DNA of 36,183 nt from a virus (IMGVR_UViG_3300044647_000898:1-36183); one strand, 5' to 3'. Shown: positions 1 through 7,625, counted from the first letter of the stretch. Translations and numbers: made by a program. The notes: generated from the sequence alone by a model not told the origin.

Positions 1-87
1 GGCTTGTTTGGAATCGGTATGGGGCTAGCTGGCTTGCCCGGCGCAGGCGGCTCAATTATCAAGGGCGCTAGGGGGTTGTTCGGATGA
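1..87 (+). CDS. 3' end of Q-rich internal virion protein (partial copy)
   Basis: The last 28 codons of the protein encoded in full at 35191-36117, present again because the contig ends overlap. The frame is open from base 1 and ends with TGA at 85-87, overlapping the ATG of the next gene as ATGA. It is not a separate gene. Confidence 0.9.
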   Translation, partial: GLFGIGMGLAGLPGAGGSIIKGARGLFG

Positions 88-153
88 TTGACCAACAGCA
101 AATCCTGGCCGACCAACTGCGCCGCTATCAAGCGCAGGCACAGACGCAGGCCC
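1..153. repeat. Contig-end overlap, left copy
   Basis: This stretch repeats at 36031-36183 in direct orientation. All 153 positions match except position 27 (A here, G at 36057), which is the third base of a Leu codon and therefore silent. It covers the 3' end of one internal virion gene and the first 70 nt of the next. The simplest reading is assembly overlap of a circular or circularly permuted genome with a unit length of 36,030 bp. A true short terminal repeat is possible but cannot be separated from overlap by sequence alone. Confidence 0.93.
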
Positions 154-1454
154 CACAGGGCCGCATGGCGGGGCGGGTGTACGTTGCCCCTAACGCGCTG
201 GAATATCTCGCTGCAGGGCTTCGTGGCGTGGGCGGCATGCGTGGCGAACAGCAGACGCAGCAGGCCATGACCGACTTACAGGCAAAACGTCAGAAAGAAA
301 TGGCCGAACTGCTCGCCGGGTTTTCCAAGGACATGGCAGGCACTCCGTACAACCCCGGAACGCAGGGTCTGGAGGAGTTTGGCCGCGCATCGATTCCGGA
401 ACAGGCGGCAGTTCCCGGTAGCATGGAAAAGGGTTTTGAGCGCTTGGCTACGAGCCAGTTCCCCGAGTTCCAGAAGATGGGCATGCAGGGCATGGCGGCG
501 ATGCCTGAGATGCAGGCGCGGCAGCAGGAGCGCGTAGCAGATCGCACATTCCGCGCAGACCAAGCGGCGGCAGAACGTCAAGCGCGTGCGGAGCAATTGG
601 CAGCGACCAATCAAGCACGGGCCGACCAACTGGCGGCGGCGGCACAAGCACGGGCAGAGCAAGCGCAGATGGCGCACCAGTTGCGCATGGATCAGATGGC
701 GGCTCAAAACGCTAGTGCTGCAGAACGTGCGGCGGCTGATCGGGAGTTCCGTGCGGCACAGTTGCAACTGCAGCAGGACTTTCAGCGCGAAATGAAGAAG
801 ATCGGCGGCGCGGCGGCAAGTTCGCAGCCGTATTTCCAACCCGTACAGACGGCGCAAGGCGTGTTTGCATTCAACGCACGCACAGGCAGGGTGGAGCCTG
901 TTACCGGGCCGGGCGGCGCTCCGATTGTGGGCGCTGCGGCTGATCCGGCATTGCAAGGCAGTATTGCAGGGGCAAAGGCTGGCGCAGCAGAAACGGCTAA
1001 GGGCAGGGCTGCGGCTGCGATGGATGCGCCAAATGCCATCGCACAAGGTGACGAGGCCATCAAGTTGGTGGACGACCTCCTGAAGGCTCCTGGCATGAAG
1101 CAGGCTGTTGGCGCAAGTCGCCTGCTTGGCATTCAGAAAGTTCCCGGCACAGCGGCGAAAGACTTTGATATCCGGCTTGACCAGCTCAAAGGAAAGCAAT
1201 TCCTGCAGGCATTTGAATCGCTCAAGGGTGGCGGCGCTATTACTGAGATGGAAGGCAAAAAGGCCACGGACGCCATTGCCCGCATGGATGCAGCGGGGTC
1301 TGAGGAAGAGTTTGTTAAGGCGGCGCGTGAGTTCCAAGCCGTTATCCGGCGCGGCGTTGAAGTTGCCAAAACTCGCGCAGGCAATGCGGCTCCTGCGGCA
1401 CCCGCCGCACCGAAACGCATTCGCCTAGACGCTCAAGGGAACGTAATCCCATGA
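84..1454 (+). CDS. Q/A-rich coiled-coil internal virion protein
   Basis: A 456-residue protein dominated by Ala, Gln, Arg and Glu. Residues about 145-245 form a long predicted helix with repeating ARAEQLAA / ARADQLAA units and no Pro or Gly breaks, as expected of a coiled coil. A Gly/Ala-rich stretch (about 265-310) separates this from a second helical domain (about 320-430). No enzyme motif is visible. It lies between two other low-complexity proteins (ending at 87, starting at 1451) downstream of the tail-hub genes, which is where podoviruses encode proteins packed inside the capsid and ejected with the DNA. The start overlaps the upstream stop (ATGA at 84-87) and the end overlaps the next start by 4 nt. 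The role as an internal/ejection protein is inferred from composition and position. Confidence 0.8.
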   Translation: MIDQQQILADQLRRYQAQAQTQAPQGRMAGRVYVAPNALEYLAAGLRGVGGMRGEQQTQQAMTDLQAKRQKEMAELLAGFSKDMAGTPYNPGTQGLEEFGRASIPEQAAVPGSMEKGFERLATSQFPEFQKMGMQGMAAMPEMQARQQERVADRTFRADQAAAERQARAEQLAATNQARADQLAAAAQARAEQAQMAHQLRMDQMAAQNASAAERAAADREFRAAQLQLQQDFQREMKKIGGAAASSQPYFQPVQTAQGVFAFNARTGRVEPVTGPGGAPIVGAAADPALQGSIAGAKAGAAETAKGRAAAAMDAPNAIAQGDEAIKLVDDLLKAPGMKQAVGASRLLGIQKVPGTAAKDFDIRLDQLKGKQFLQAFESLKGGGAITEMEGKKATDAIARMDAAGSEEEFVKAAREFQAVIRRGVEVAKTRAGNAAPAAPAAPKRIRLDAQGNVIP

Positions 1455-3916
1455 TTGAAGCAGAACTGCCTGACGGCACCATCCTAGAGTTTCCTGACGG
1501 AACAACGCCCGATGTGATGCGGGCGGCAGTGCAGCGCATGCAAAAGCCACAGGGCGCGACCTTTGGCAGCATGATGAAGGATGAGCTACTGCGCCCGGTG
1601 CGTGCTGTGCGCGACCTTGCTGCGGGCGCTGTGCGTGGTGCTGGCTCTATCGGGGCGACCCTGCTTGCCCCAAGAGACGCAGCCGAATCGTTCATTGCGC
1701 GGCAGATGGGCGCACCTGAATTGCAAGCGCCTGAACGGCGTAATGCCATGACGGACGCATTGCGAAGCATGGGTGCTGACACTGATTCGATGGCGTTTGG
1801 CGCGGGAAAGATCGGCGCGGAGATTGCCGGGACTGCTGGTGTGGGCGGCGCTCTCGCTGGCGGCGCTCAGGGCATGGGCGCTGCGCCTGCTGTCGTGAAT
1901 GCTCTGCGAACGGGCGGCATGACTACGGGCGGGCGTGGTGCGGCTGATCTTGCTTTGCGTGCGGGCGCTGGCGCAGCGGTGGGCGGCGCATCTGCTGGGC
2001 TGGTTGACCCGTCGCAGGCTGGAACGGGCGCGCTAATCGGCGGCGCTTTGCCTGGGGCAATCTCTGGAGCCGGGAAAGTTGGGGCGGCGGTCGGCGGGGC
2101 CATTTATAGAGCCATGACGCCAGAGATGCAAAAGCAGGCTGTCGCACTCGCGCAGGCCACCGGGCGCACGATTGACGAAGTTGCAAGCGCATTGCAGCAG
2201 CGGGGGCCGACGATGATCCCCGGAAGCGCCAAGACAACCCCGCAGATTCTGCAAAACGAGACTGTCAGCCAAGTCGCTCGAAACCTGCAAAACAAAGGCA
2301 ATTTCGGGCTTGTCGAGGCAGAGAGGGCAAACGCGGCAGCGCGGATTGCCGCACTTGAACGCGTAGCCCCGACTGCCGGGACTATCAACGAGGCGCGGGC
2401 TAATGCGGGCAATGCCATAGAGCGTTTTGCGCGTCCAGCCGAGGCGGCACAAAGCCTGAAGGTTCGTAATCTGTTTGATGCTGTGCCGGATGATGAAGTG
2501 GCAATGCACCTCCCGCTAGATCAAATGCAGGATGCGATGGCTAAGTATTTGGGGCGCGGCACATTTGGCAAAGGTGGCGCAACTGCGGAGCAAGCGATTC
2601 AAACTGCTCGCGGCATCGGAACTGAAGCGCTCGATGCCGTCAAGGCTGCTCCTGTGCAAAAACAGCAATCGCTATATGACGCGGTTTTGTCTGCTGGTGG
2701 AATTCACAAAAACAGCCCGTCAGGTCGGCAATTGTTGGGCGAATTAAAAGACCTTGCGGCAAGCAAGCAGGGTTCGGCAGTGCGGGCGAATTCTGGAAAG
2801 TCTGCTGATTTGCTGGCGCAGGAGATGTACGCCCGTGGGTTCATTCCAGATGAAGACCCGGCAACACTGATTCAGTATCTCAAAGATGCGGGCCGGGACA
2901 CGTTTGCAGCCGATGCCAGCGTCGCGGGGCAATATGCGCGACGGGCGGAGTCAGCAATGGGCGATTTGCCACAGGCAAAGGTAATTTCAAAAATTGTGCC
3001 TTTTAGCGAGATTCAGAATTTACGATCTTCAATTGGCGAAGCTATTGCGGACGCTAAAAAGAACGAACGCACACAAGCAGCGGCGGCACTAACGGCAATG
3101 AAAAAATCCATTGATGAAAAGGTGGATTTGGTATCTCGCGGCGGCGGTCAACCTGATGAAATGTTTTCTCCCGAAGCCATAAAAATTTGGCGCAAGGCGC
3201 TGGATGCTCACGCAGCAAAAAAAGCGCAATTTAATATCGGGCCACAGGCGTCAATGTTTCGCATGGGGCAGGATGGTTTGCCGGTAAAAGAGGGCGCGGA
3301 AGTCGCTCCGCTGTTCTGGAATTCTGGCAACGCGCAGATTGAGAACATGCAGGCATTCAAGCGCCTGACAAAAGAGGATCAAGGGCTTGTCAGGCTGATG
3401 AAGTCCAACGCCACGACTGAGGCGCTGCAGTCGTCTGCGAAAGGCCCGCAGGGCGCTATGACGTTTGACGCCTTCAACAAGTGGATGAAAACCCACGCTG
3501 GCGCGGCGAAGGAACTGTTTAGCGATCAGGAACTAGCCACGCTCAAGGCTATTGGCGACGAACTGCGCACAGCGACGAAGGCGGAAAACCTCGGGCGTGC
3601 CACCGGGTCGAACACTGCTCAGAACATTATGAGCGGCGGCATTTTGGGCAATCCGCGTGCACAAGCAATTGCACAAAGCCTGCCGATGGGGGTTGGAAAT
3701 TTTGTTACCGGCCCGCTGTTCAACTATGCGCGAACGTCAGGTGAAACAGCGCGTAATGCTGCGCTTGCTCAGTTGCTGGCAGACCCCGAATTGATGGGGC
3801 AGCAGTTGCGCATGTACTCGCAGGGGCGTGCGCCTAGCGCATTGATTGAAACCCTAAAAAACCCGCAACTTCAGCAGATGCTGCAGCGGTCGGCCCCCGT
3901 CATTTCCGCCCAGTGA
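1451..3916 (+). CDS. Large internal/DNA-ejection protein
   Basis: An 821-residue protein and the largest in the genome. The N-terminus has a duplicated ELPDGTILEF-PDGT-like motif followed by a helix (residues 3-32); short elements of this kind begin many podovirus ejection proteins. Residues about 115-215 are extremely Gly/Ala-rich with hydrophobic runs, suggesting membrane insertion. The remainder (about 220-800) is helical and rich in Ala, Gln and Lys. No lysozyme or transglycosylase catalytic motif is evident. It overlaps the preceding gene by 4 nt and closes the three-gene internal-protein block. By analogy with podovirus ejection proteins it is probably stored in the head and forms part of the channel through which DNA crosses the envelope. 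That role is inference. Confidence 0.8.
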   Translation: MIEAELPDGTILEFPDGTTPDVMRAAVQRMQKPQGATFGSMMKDELLRPVRAVRDLAAGAVRGAGSIGATLLAPRDAAESFIARQMGAPELQAPERRNAMTDALRSMGADTDSMAFGAGKIGAEIAGTAGVGGALAGGAQGMGAAPAVVNALRTGGMTTGGRGAADLALRAGAGAAVGGASAGLVDPSQAGTGALIGGALPGAISGAGKVGAAVGGAIYRAMTPEMQKQAVALAQATGRTIDEVASALQQRGPTMIPGSAKTTPQILQNETVSQVARNLQNKGNFGLVEAERANAAARIAALERVAPTAGTINEARANAGNAIERFARPAEAAQSLKVRNLFDAVPDDEVAMHLPLDQMQDAMAKYLGRGTFGKGGATAEQAIQTARGIGTEALDAVKAAPVQKQQSLYDAVLSAGGIHKNSPSGRQLLGELKDLAASKQGSAVRANSGKSADLLAQEMYARGFIPDEDPATLIQYLKDAGRDTFAADASVAGQYARRAESAMGDLPQAKVISKIVPFSEIQNLRSSIGEAIADAKKNERTQAAAALTAMKKSIDEKVDLVSRGGGQPDEMFSPEAIKIWRKALDAHAAKKAQFNIGPQASMFRMGQDGLPVKEGAEVAPLFWNSGNAQIENMQAFKRLTKEDQGLVRLMKSNATTEALQSSAKGPQGAMTFDAFNKWMKTHAGAAKELFSDQELATLKAIGDELRTATKAENLGRATGSNTAQNIMSGGILGNPRAQAIAQSLPMGVGNFVTGPLFNYARTSGETARNAALAQLLADPELMGQQLRMYSQGRAPSALIETLKNPQLQQMLQRSAPVISAQ

Positions 3917-3995
3917 ACGCCATCCAGAAGTTCCAAGCAAATGCCGCGACACACAGCACGATCAGCTTGATCCACATCCAGTCAGTGAATTCCAT
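3900..3995 (-). CDS. 31-residue membrane microprotein, antisense to late operon
   Basis: A minus-strand ORF of 31 codons, too short for usual gene callers. It reads MEFTDWMWIK, then a hydrophobic helix LIVLCVAAFAWNFW, then MAFTGRK: one transmembrane span with an acidic N-terminus and a basic C-terminus. A good Shine-Dalgarno (AGGGAG, on the minus strand at about 4000-4005) lies about 5 nt before the ATG. It fills the only gap between two plus-strand genes and overlaps the last 17 nt of the upstream gene. Hydrophobicity, aromatic content and ribosome site argue for a real gene. Function is unknown; neighbouring lysis genes make a lysis or superinfection role conceivable. A plus-strand GTG ORF in the same space lacks such features. 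Confidence 0.6.
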   Translation of the reverse strand: MEFTDWMWIKLIVLCVAAFAWNFWMAFTGRK

Positions 3996-4019
3996 GAATC
4001 TCCCTAAGAGGTAACACCA

Positions 4020-5150
4020 ATGGCACGAAATGGCAGCGGGGCGTACAGCCTTCCAGTAAACACATGGAACCCGGCAGTCAATGCGGTTTCCGCTTCTGCC
4101 GCCGATTGGCAGACGCTAATCAACGATGTTGCCACAGCCCTGACGGCATCCCTTGCGGCTGATGGGCAAACCCCCATGACCGGCAATCTGGCGATGGGCG
4201 GCAACAAACTGACGGGGCTATCGGCAGGCACGGCGGCGGGTAATTCGCTTCGGTGGGAACAGTTGTTTAGCCAAGGCGTCGAGGCGGATATTGCTTCCGC
4301 GACAACGACCGACATTGGCGCACAGAATACCAACTTCCTGCGCATTACCGGCACGACGACTATAGACAGTTTTGGCACAAACTACAACGGCCCGAGATTC
4401 ATGCGGTTTGCTGATGTTTTGACGCTGACTCACAACGCAACCACGTTGATTCTTCCGGGCGGCGCAAACATTACCTCCGCAGCGGGCGATCAGTTGGTAG
4501 CGTACCCAAAAGGCAATGCCGGAGTGCTTAACGGGTGGCGCGTTTTTTATCAGCGTGCATCAGGGCTTCCGGTGGTGACGACCGGGCTTGTGCCTACCGG
4601 GGCCGTTACGACTTCTGGCCTGACGCAAGCGACTGCGCGGATGCTAGGACGCACTACGGCGGGCGCTGGAGCGATTGAGGAACTGACGGGGGCAAACGTA
4701 TCTGCTTTTGCTTCTGCCGCCACCGACACGGCGCAGGGGGTGGCCGAACTAGCCACGACCGCAGAGACTGAGACGGGGACGGACACGGGCCGGGTGGTGA
4801 CGCCTGCAGGGCTCAAGGGTGCGCTGCTGTTCTCTAACGGCTTTGAATCCACCGGCCAGACGGTAACGCCAAACTCGACGCTAAACGTGGCTCACGGGCT
4901 GGGAGCGCGTCCCAAGATGTTTGACGTTGTGCTGCGTTGCGTTACCGGAGAGGCTGGCTTCTCCGCGAATGACGAGGCATCAATCATTCAAACGGTGCCG
5001 GGGACTAGCGTTATTAACATCTCGGCAGATGCCACCAACGTCATCATCGGCTACACGGGCGCGAGTACCCAGGTGCTGCACAAGACGACACAGGTGGCGA
5101 CCACGATCACCTCTGGCAATTGGGCTTTTGTCGTGAGGGCGTGGGCATGA
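4020..5150 (+). CDS. Tail fibre / receptor-binding protein
   Basis: A 376-residue protein. The N-terminal about 75 residues have the typical phage-fibre opening: MARNGSGAYSLP, then a short helix, then DGQTPMTGNLAMGGNKLTGL, which normally docks the fibre to the virion. The middle is Thr/Ala/Gly-rich beta structure. Around 235-270 lies an ELATTAETETGTDTGRVVTPAGLKG segment of the collar/fibre repeat type. The C-terminal about 100 residues are a beta-rich tip likely to contact the host. A ribosome site (AAGAGGT) precedes the ATG. It sits between ejection and lysis genes, a common place for podovirus fibres. The receptor cannot be inferred. Confidence 0.85.
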   Translation: MARNGSGAYSLPVNTWNPAVNAVSASAADWQTLINDVATALTASLAADGQTPMTGNLAMGGNKLTGLSAGTAAGNSLRWEQLFSQGVEADIASATTTDIGAQNTNFLRITGTTTIDSFGTNYNGPRFMRFADVLTLTHNATTLILPGGANITSAAGDQLVAYPKGNAGVLNGWRVFYQRASGLPVVTTGLVPTGAVTTSGLTQATARMLGRTTAGAGAIEELTGANVSAFASAATDTAQGVAELATTAETETGTDTGRVVTPAGLKGALLFSNGFESTGQTVTPNSTLNVAHGLGARPKMFDVVLRCVTGEAGFSANDEASIIQTVPGTSVINISADATNVIIGYTGASTQVLHKTTQVATTITSGNWAFVVRAWA

Positions 5151-5380
5151 GCCTAGAACAATTCGTAATCGCAATGATCGGCGCTGCTTGTGCGGTGTTG
5201 GGCTGGTTCGCTCGCGAGCTGTACTCAGCAGTGAATCGATTGCGCGACGACCTGCAAAAGCTCGAAGTGAAGCTCTCCACAGATTATGTAAGGTACGACA
5301 GGCTACAGGACGCATTCAAACCGATCATGCAAAGCCTGGAAGAGATCAAGCAGGCGCTTTCGCATAAGGTAGACAAGTGA
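5147..5380 (+). CDS. Small TM + coiled-coil lysis-cassette protein
   Basis: A 77-residue protein that starts inside the last codons of the fibre gene (ATGA overlap). Residues about 5-22 form one transmembrane helix. Residues about 24-72 are a charged amphipathic helix likely to form a coiled coil, ending in a Lys-rich tail. This arrangement is frequent just upstream of holins in proteobacterial phages, where such proteins are annotated as holin-like or antiholin. There is no direct evidence for either. The next gene begins with GTG overlapping its stop codon (GTGA at 5377-5380). Confidence 0.75.
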   Translation: MSLEQFVIAMIGAACAVLGWFARELYSAVNRLRDDLQKLEVKLSTDYVRYDRLQDAFKPIMQSLEEIKQALSHKVDK

Positions 5381-5589
5381 AGATTATCCCCAACTGGCGC
5401 TCACGACTGCGGGACTATTCCACCATCGCACTAGGCGCAGGCGCTGCCATCGTGGCGGCATGGATAGCACTCCCCGAAGACCTGAAGGCGCATCTCCCGG
5501 TGGACATCGTGGCGCAGATCGTGGGCGGGCTGAATGCTTTGGGTTTGGCGGGGAAGTTTGTTGTCCAGAAGCCGAAGGATGAAGCATGA
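5377..5589 (+). CDS. Putative holin
   Basis: A 70-residue protein with a basic N-terminus (MKIIPNWRSRLRDY) and two predicted membrane helices (about 14-32 and 44-63) separated by an acidic/Pro hinge, ending in a charged tail. Size, two-span topology and position directly before the endolysin fit a class II-type holin. Holins form inner-membrane lesions that release endolysin and time lysis. The GTG start is coupled to the upstream stop. The stop overlaps the endolysin ATG by 4 nt. I do not recognise a specific holin family. Confidence 0.75.
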   Translation: MKIIPNWRSRLRDYSTIALGAGAAIVAAWIALPEDLKAHLPVDIVAQIVGGLNALGLAGKFVVQKPKDEA

Positions 5590-6035
5590 AAGCATCTGAG
5601 AAGTGCCTAGAACTAATCCGCAGGTTTGAGGGATTTCGCTCCAAGCCATACAAGTGCCCTGCCGGTGTCTGGACTATCGGCTACGGCTCTACCCGCTACG
5701 CTGACGGCACTCGCGTACACCCGAACGACCCGCCGATAAACGAAGCGCAGGCCGACGACATCATGCGGGCAACCCTCGGAGAGTACGAGCGGGCGGTGGA
5801 CAGGTACGTAACCGTCCACCTGAATCAAAACGAGTTCGACGCTCTGGTGGACTTCGCCTACAACGCCGGGGCGAAAAACCTGCTCAATTCCACGCTGCTC
5901 AAAAAGTTGAACGCAGGCGACAGGAAGGGTGCGGCCAAAGAGTTTGAGCGATGGGTGTACGCAGACGGGCAGATTCTTGGCGGGCTTGTCCGTCGCCGGA
6001 TGGCAGAACGGGTGCTGTTTGAGACTGTGCCGTGA
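5586..6035 (+). CDS. Endolysin, GH24 lysozyme-type muramidase
   Basis: A 149-residue T4/P1-type lysozyme that cleaves the MurNAc-GlcNAc bond of peptidoglycan. The catalytic block starts at residue 15: RFEGFRSKPYKCPAGVW followed by TIGYGST. The expected Glu (E15) and Thr (T30) are present, but the position normally occupied by Asp in T4 lysozyme (Glu+9) is Cys24. An E-C-T triad is known from P1 Lyz. There is no N-terminal membrane or signal-anchor segment, so export should depend on the upstream holin. The full GH24 length is present, including the DALVDFAYNAG helix and the C-terminal RRMAE region. It overlaps the holin and Rz genes. Confidence 0.95.
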   Translation: MKASEKCLELIRRFEGFRSKPYKCPAGVWTIGYGSTRYADGTRVHPNDPPINEAQADDIMRATLGEYERAVDRYVTVHLNQNEFDALVDFAYNAGAKNLLNSTLLKKLNAGDRKGAAKEFERWVYADGQILGGLVRRRMAERVLFETVP

Positions 6036-6505
6036 TGTTTTCTCTGTACGCCCGCATAGCTGCCGCCGCCCTGGTGGCGGTGTTCCTCGCGGGGACGCAC
6101 TGGAAAGCCTACAAAACGGGCCAGGACGCGATTACGGCAGAGTGGCAGGCAGACATAGCCCAACGTACCGCGCAGGCGCTGGAAGCCTCAGAAGCGGCGA
6201 GGAAGGTGGAGCAGGAGCTAACCCGGCAAGTCGAAACCGAAAGGGGCAAATATGCGCAGCAACTTAAAAATACTCGCACTGTCGCTGCTGCTGCTGGCGT
6301 CGGGATGCGCGAGCTACAAGCCGCCCTTGCAGGCCCCGCTGCCGCCGCAAGTGCCAGCGCCACCGCCCGAGCTGATGACGCCGCCAGAGCAAGAGTCGTG
6401 GTCGGCGCATGCGCTAGAGAAGTTCAAGCTATGGCTGCGCTACTTGACGAACGAAACCAACAGCTTATAGGGCTGCAGGCTTACGTAAAAGCCATCAAGC
6501 CCTAA
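6032..6505 (+). CDS. Rz: Rz-like inner-membrane spanin
   Basis: A 157-residue protein with an N-terminal membrane anchor (about 5-22) followed by a long Ala/Glu/Gln/Arg-rich periplasmic helix, as in i-spanins. The start is either GTG 6032 (GTGA overlap with the endolysin stop) or ATG 6035. With the nested lipoprotein Rz1 it would span the periplasm and fuse inner and outer membranes as the last step of lysis in Gram-negative hosts. It is the last plus-strand gene of the lysis cassette and ends only 11 nt from the convergent early operon. Confidence 0.9.
   Translation: MMFSLYARIAAAALVAVFLAGTHWKAYKTGQDAITAEWQADIAQRTAQALEASEAARKVEQELTRQVETERGKYAQQLKNTRTVAAAAGVGMRELQAALAGPAAAASASATARADDAARARVVVGACAREVQAMAALLDERNQQLIGLQAYVKAIKP
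6252..6470 (+). CDS. Rz1: Rz1-like outer-membrane spanin lipoprotein, nested in Rz
   Basis: A 72-codon ORF lying wholly inside Rz in the +1 frame. It starts MRSNLKILALSLLLLASGC, a lipoprotein signal peptide with a lipobox (ASG-C19). A very Pro-rich stretch follows (about 23-43), then an amphipathic C-terminus. Full nesting of a Pro-rich lipoprotein in a spanin gene is the lambda Rz/Rz1 arrangement. Mature Rz1 sits in the outer membrane and binds the C-terminus of Rz. Because both frames are selected, base changes here are constrained twice. Confidence 0.92.
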   Translation: MRSNLKILALSLLLLASGCASYKPPLQAPLPPQVPAPPPELMTPPEQESWSAHALEKFKLWLRYLTNETNSL

Positions 6506-6516
6506 CAATCGATTGC

Positions 6517-6708
6517 TCATGCCTCCCCCTCTAGCGCAGCAGCTACGAATAGCAGGAACACCCTCGACTGGTCGCTGAGTTCGTAGCGCAAGTCATTCAA
6601 GGTTCGCATGCCGGACTGCGCGTAGTAGGCTTCGTTGCTGAGTACCCAGTACGGTAGGCCACGCTGGGCAACTACGCGAAGCTCTGTGATAATTTCGGAG
6701 CGGGTCAT
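6517..6708 (-). CDS. Hypothetical early protein, 63 aa
   Basis: The last gene of the leftward operon. Starting at ATG 6708 it overlaps the upstream stop as ATGA, which favours this start over an upstream in-frame ATG at 6735. The sequence (MTRSEIITELRVVAQ, with a later LRYELSDQS) is mostly helical with no recognised domain. It ends 11 nt from the oppositely directed Rz gene, with no hairpin or T-run visible between them. Function unknown. Confidence 0.65.
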   Translation of the reverse strand: MTRSEIITELRVVAQRGLPYWVLSNEAYYAQSGMRTLNDLRYELSDQSRVFLLFVAAALEGEA

Positions 6709-7190
6709 GCATCCCCCTTGAGTGCTGCGTGGCATTTCGCATATTCATCGGGCGTTAGCGCGGGTGCCCACTTGAGCGCAGTCTGGAGCGCCTCCTCCAG
6801 CGCCTTCACCCGCTCCCGCAGCTTCTCCGCCCCCTCCACCAGCCCCGCCACCTGAGCAGACCTCACGGACTCGGCAAGCGCCAGTTGCTCCCGCAGTGCC
6901 ACGATCATCTGCTGATGCTCTGCGAGGCTCTCTCGCGTTGCAACAAGCATCGACCAGTCGGGGTGGAATTCGCTTTCTTGGTGCTTGGCAAGCTCGGCAC
7001 GCGGCCGCGCATTCTCGGCAGCACTGACAGCAGCGGCGTGGGCGTGAAGTTGGTTCTTCGTGTAGATCGGCACGGCCTCCGTGGGGGGCATGCCGTTGTA
7101 CTTATTCGCGCTGAAAGACAGATGTCGGCTTGTCTCGGTCTCGAACGTGTAGCAGTAACTCCAAGGCTCTGGCAGCGGTACGTTACTCAT
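6705..7190 (-). CDS. Hypothetical early protein with coiled coil, 161 aa
   Basis: Begins MSNVPLPEPWSYCYTFET at ATG 7190. This start overlaps the preceding stop by 8 nt and is preferred over a longer frame opening at 7361 whose extra residues are shadow sequence. An N-terminal motif-like region (PEPWSYCYTFE, later PTEAVPIYTKNQLHAH) is a type I recall from many small early proteins of Burkholderiales phages. Residues about 85-155 form a Glu/Ala/Leu-rich helix, likely a coiled coil. No enzymatic motif. Function unknown. Confidence 0.75.
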   Translation of the reverse strand: MSNVPLPEPWSYCYTFETETSRHLSFSANKYNGMPPTEAVPIYTKNQLHAHAAAVSAAENARPRAELAKHQESEFHPDWSMLVATRESLAEHQQMIVALREQLALAESVRSAQVAGLVEGAEKLRERVKALEEALQTALKWAPALTPDEYAKCHAALKGDA

Positions 7191-7395
7191 GGTGCTTGAT
7201 CTTCCTCGCCGTTTTCTTGGCATCAACTGCGGCATTCCACGCGGCGATTTCTCGATCCTGCTCGGTGTCCAGCCTTGGCGGCGTGGGCCTGAATGCGCGG
7301 CTGCTGCCTTTGCGCGGTATAGGCATTGCCGATCCAAGCGCTGCAATGGATGCGGCGGCAAGCAGGCTTGAAAGTGTGATCTTTGCGTTTCTCAT
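7183..7395 (-). CDS. Small secreted or membrane-anchored early protein, 70 aa
   Basis: Begins MRNAKITLSSLLAAASIAALGSA, a basic N-region followed by a hydrophobic core and small residues, matching a signal peptide or membrane anchor. The rest is short, basic and Pro/Arg-rich, ending with a Lys/His-rich tail. The ATG overlaps the upstream stop (ATGA). An exported protein in an early operon is a candidate for envelope modification or superinfection exclusion, but nothing beyond the signal sequence supports this. Confidence 0.65.
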   Translation of the reverse strand: MRNAKITLSSLLAAASIAALGSAMPIPRKGSSRAFRPTPPRLDTEQDREIAAWNAAVDAKKTARKIKHHE

Positions 7396-7625
7396 ATATG
7401 GTGCTTGACCTCGATGTTGCGGATGGCTTCTGCCATCAGGTCGCCGTAATAAGCGCGCTCGTCGTCAATGCCAAGCCTGCGTTCACCTTCACATTTCAGC
7501 GCCGCACCCTCCAGCACCGCTTTGGCAACGGCGAGGTCACGGGCGCGGACATCATCTACGTCAATCCACTTACCGGCATGGTTCTCGTAAATCGAGGGCA
7601 GCGGCGGCAGGATGATGGTGGTCAT
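7392..7625 (-). CDS. Hypothetical early protein, 77 aa
   Basis: An acidic 77-residue protein (MTTIILPPLPSIYENHAGKW, then a helix VRARDLAVAKAVLEGAALKC). I recall small proteins with a PPLP opening followed by a VRARDLAV-type helix in Burkholderiales phage early operons, without known function. The start overlaps the upstream stop (ATGA) and the end overlaps the next start. No catalytic or binding motif seen. Confidence 0.7.
   Translation of the reverse strand: MTTIILPPLPSIYENHAGKWIDVDDVRARDLAVAKAVLEGAALKCEGERRLGIDDERAYYGDLMAEAIRNIEVKHHI

Noticed and set aside
276-1337. 353-codon minus-strand ORF opposite the first internal protein gene
   Set aside because: Shadow of a high-GC, Ala/Gln-rich gene; Cys/His/Leu-rich low-complexity translation with no ribosome site and no domain.
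3913-4014. 33-codon plus-strand GTG ORF in the gap after the large ejection protein
   Set aside because: Has GTGA coupling but a featureless product; the opposite-strand ORF has a ribosome site and membrane helix and explains the gap better.
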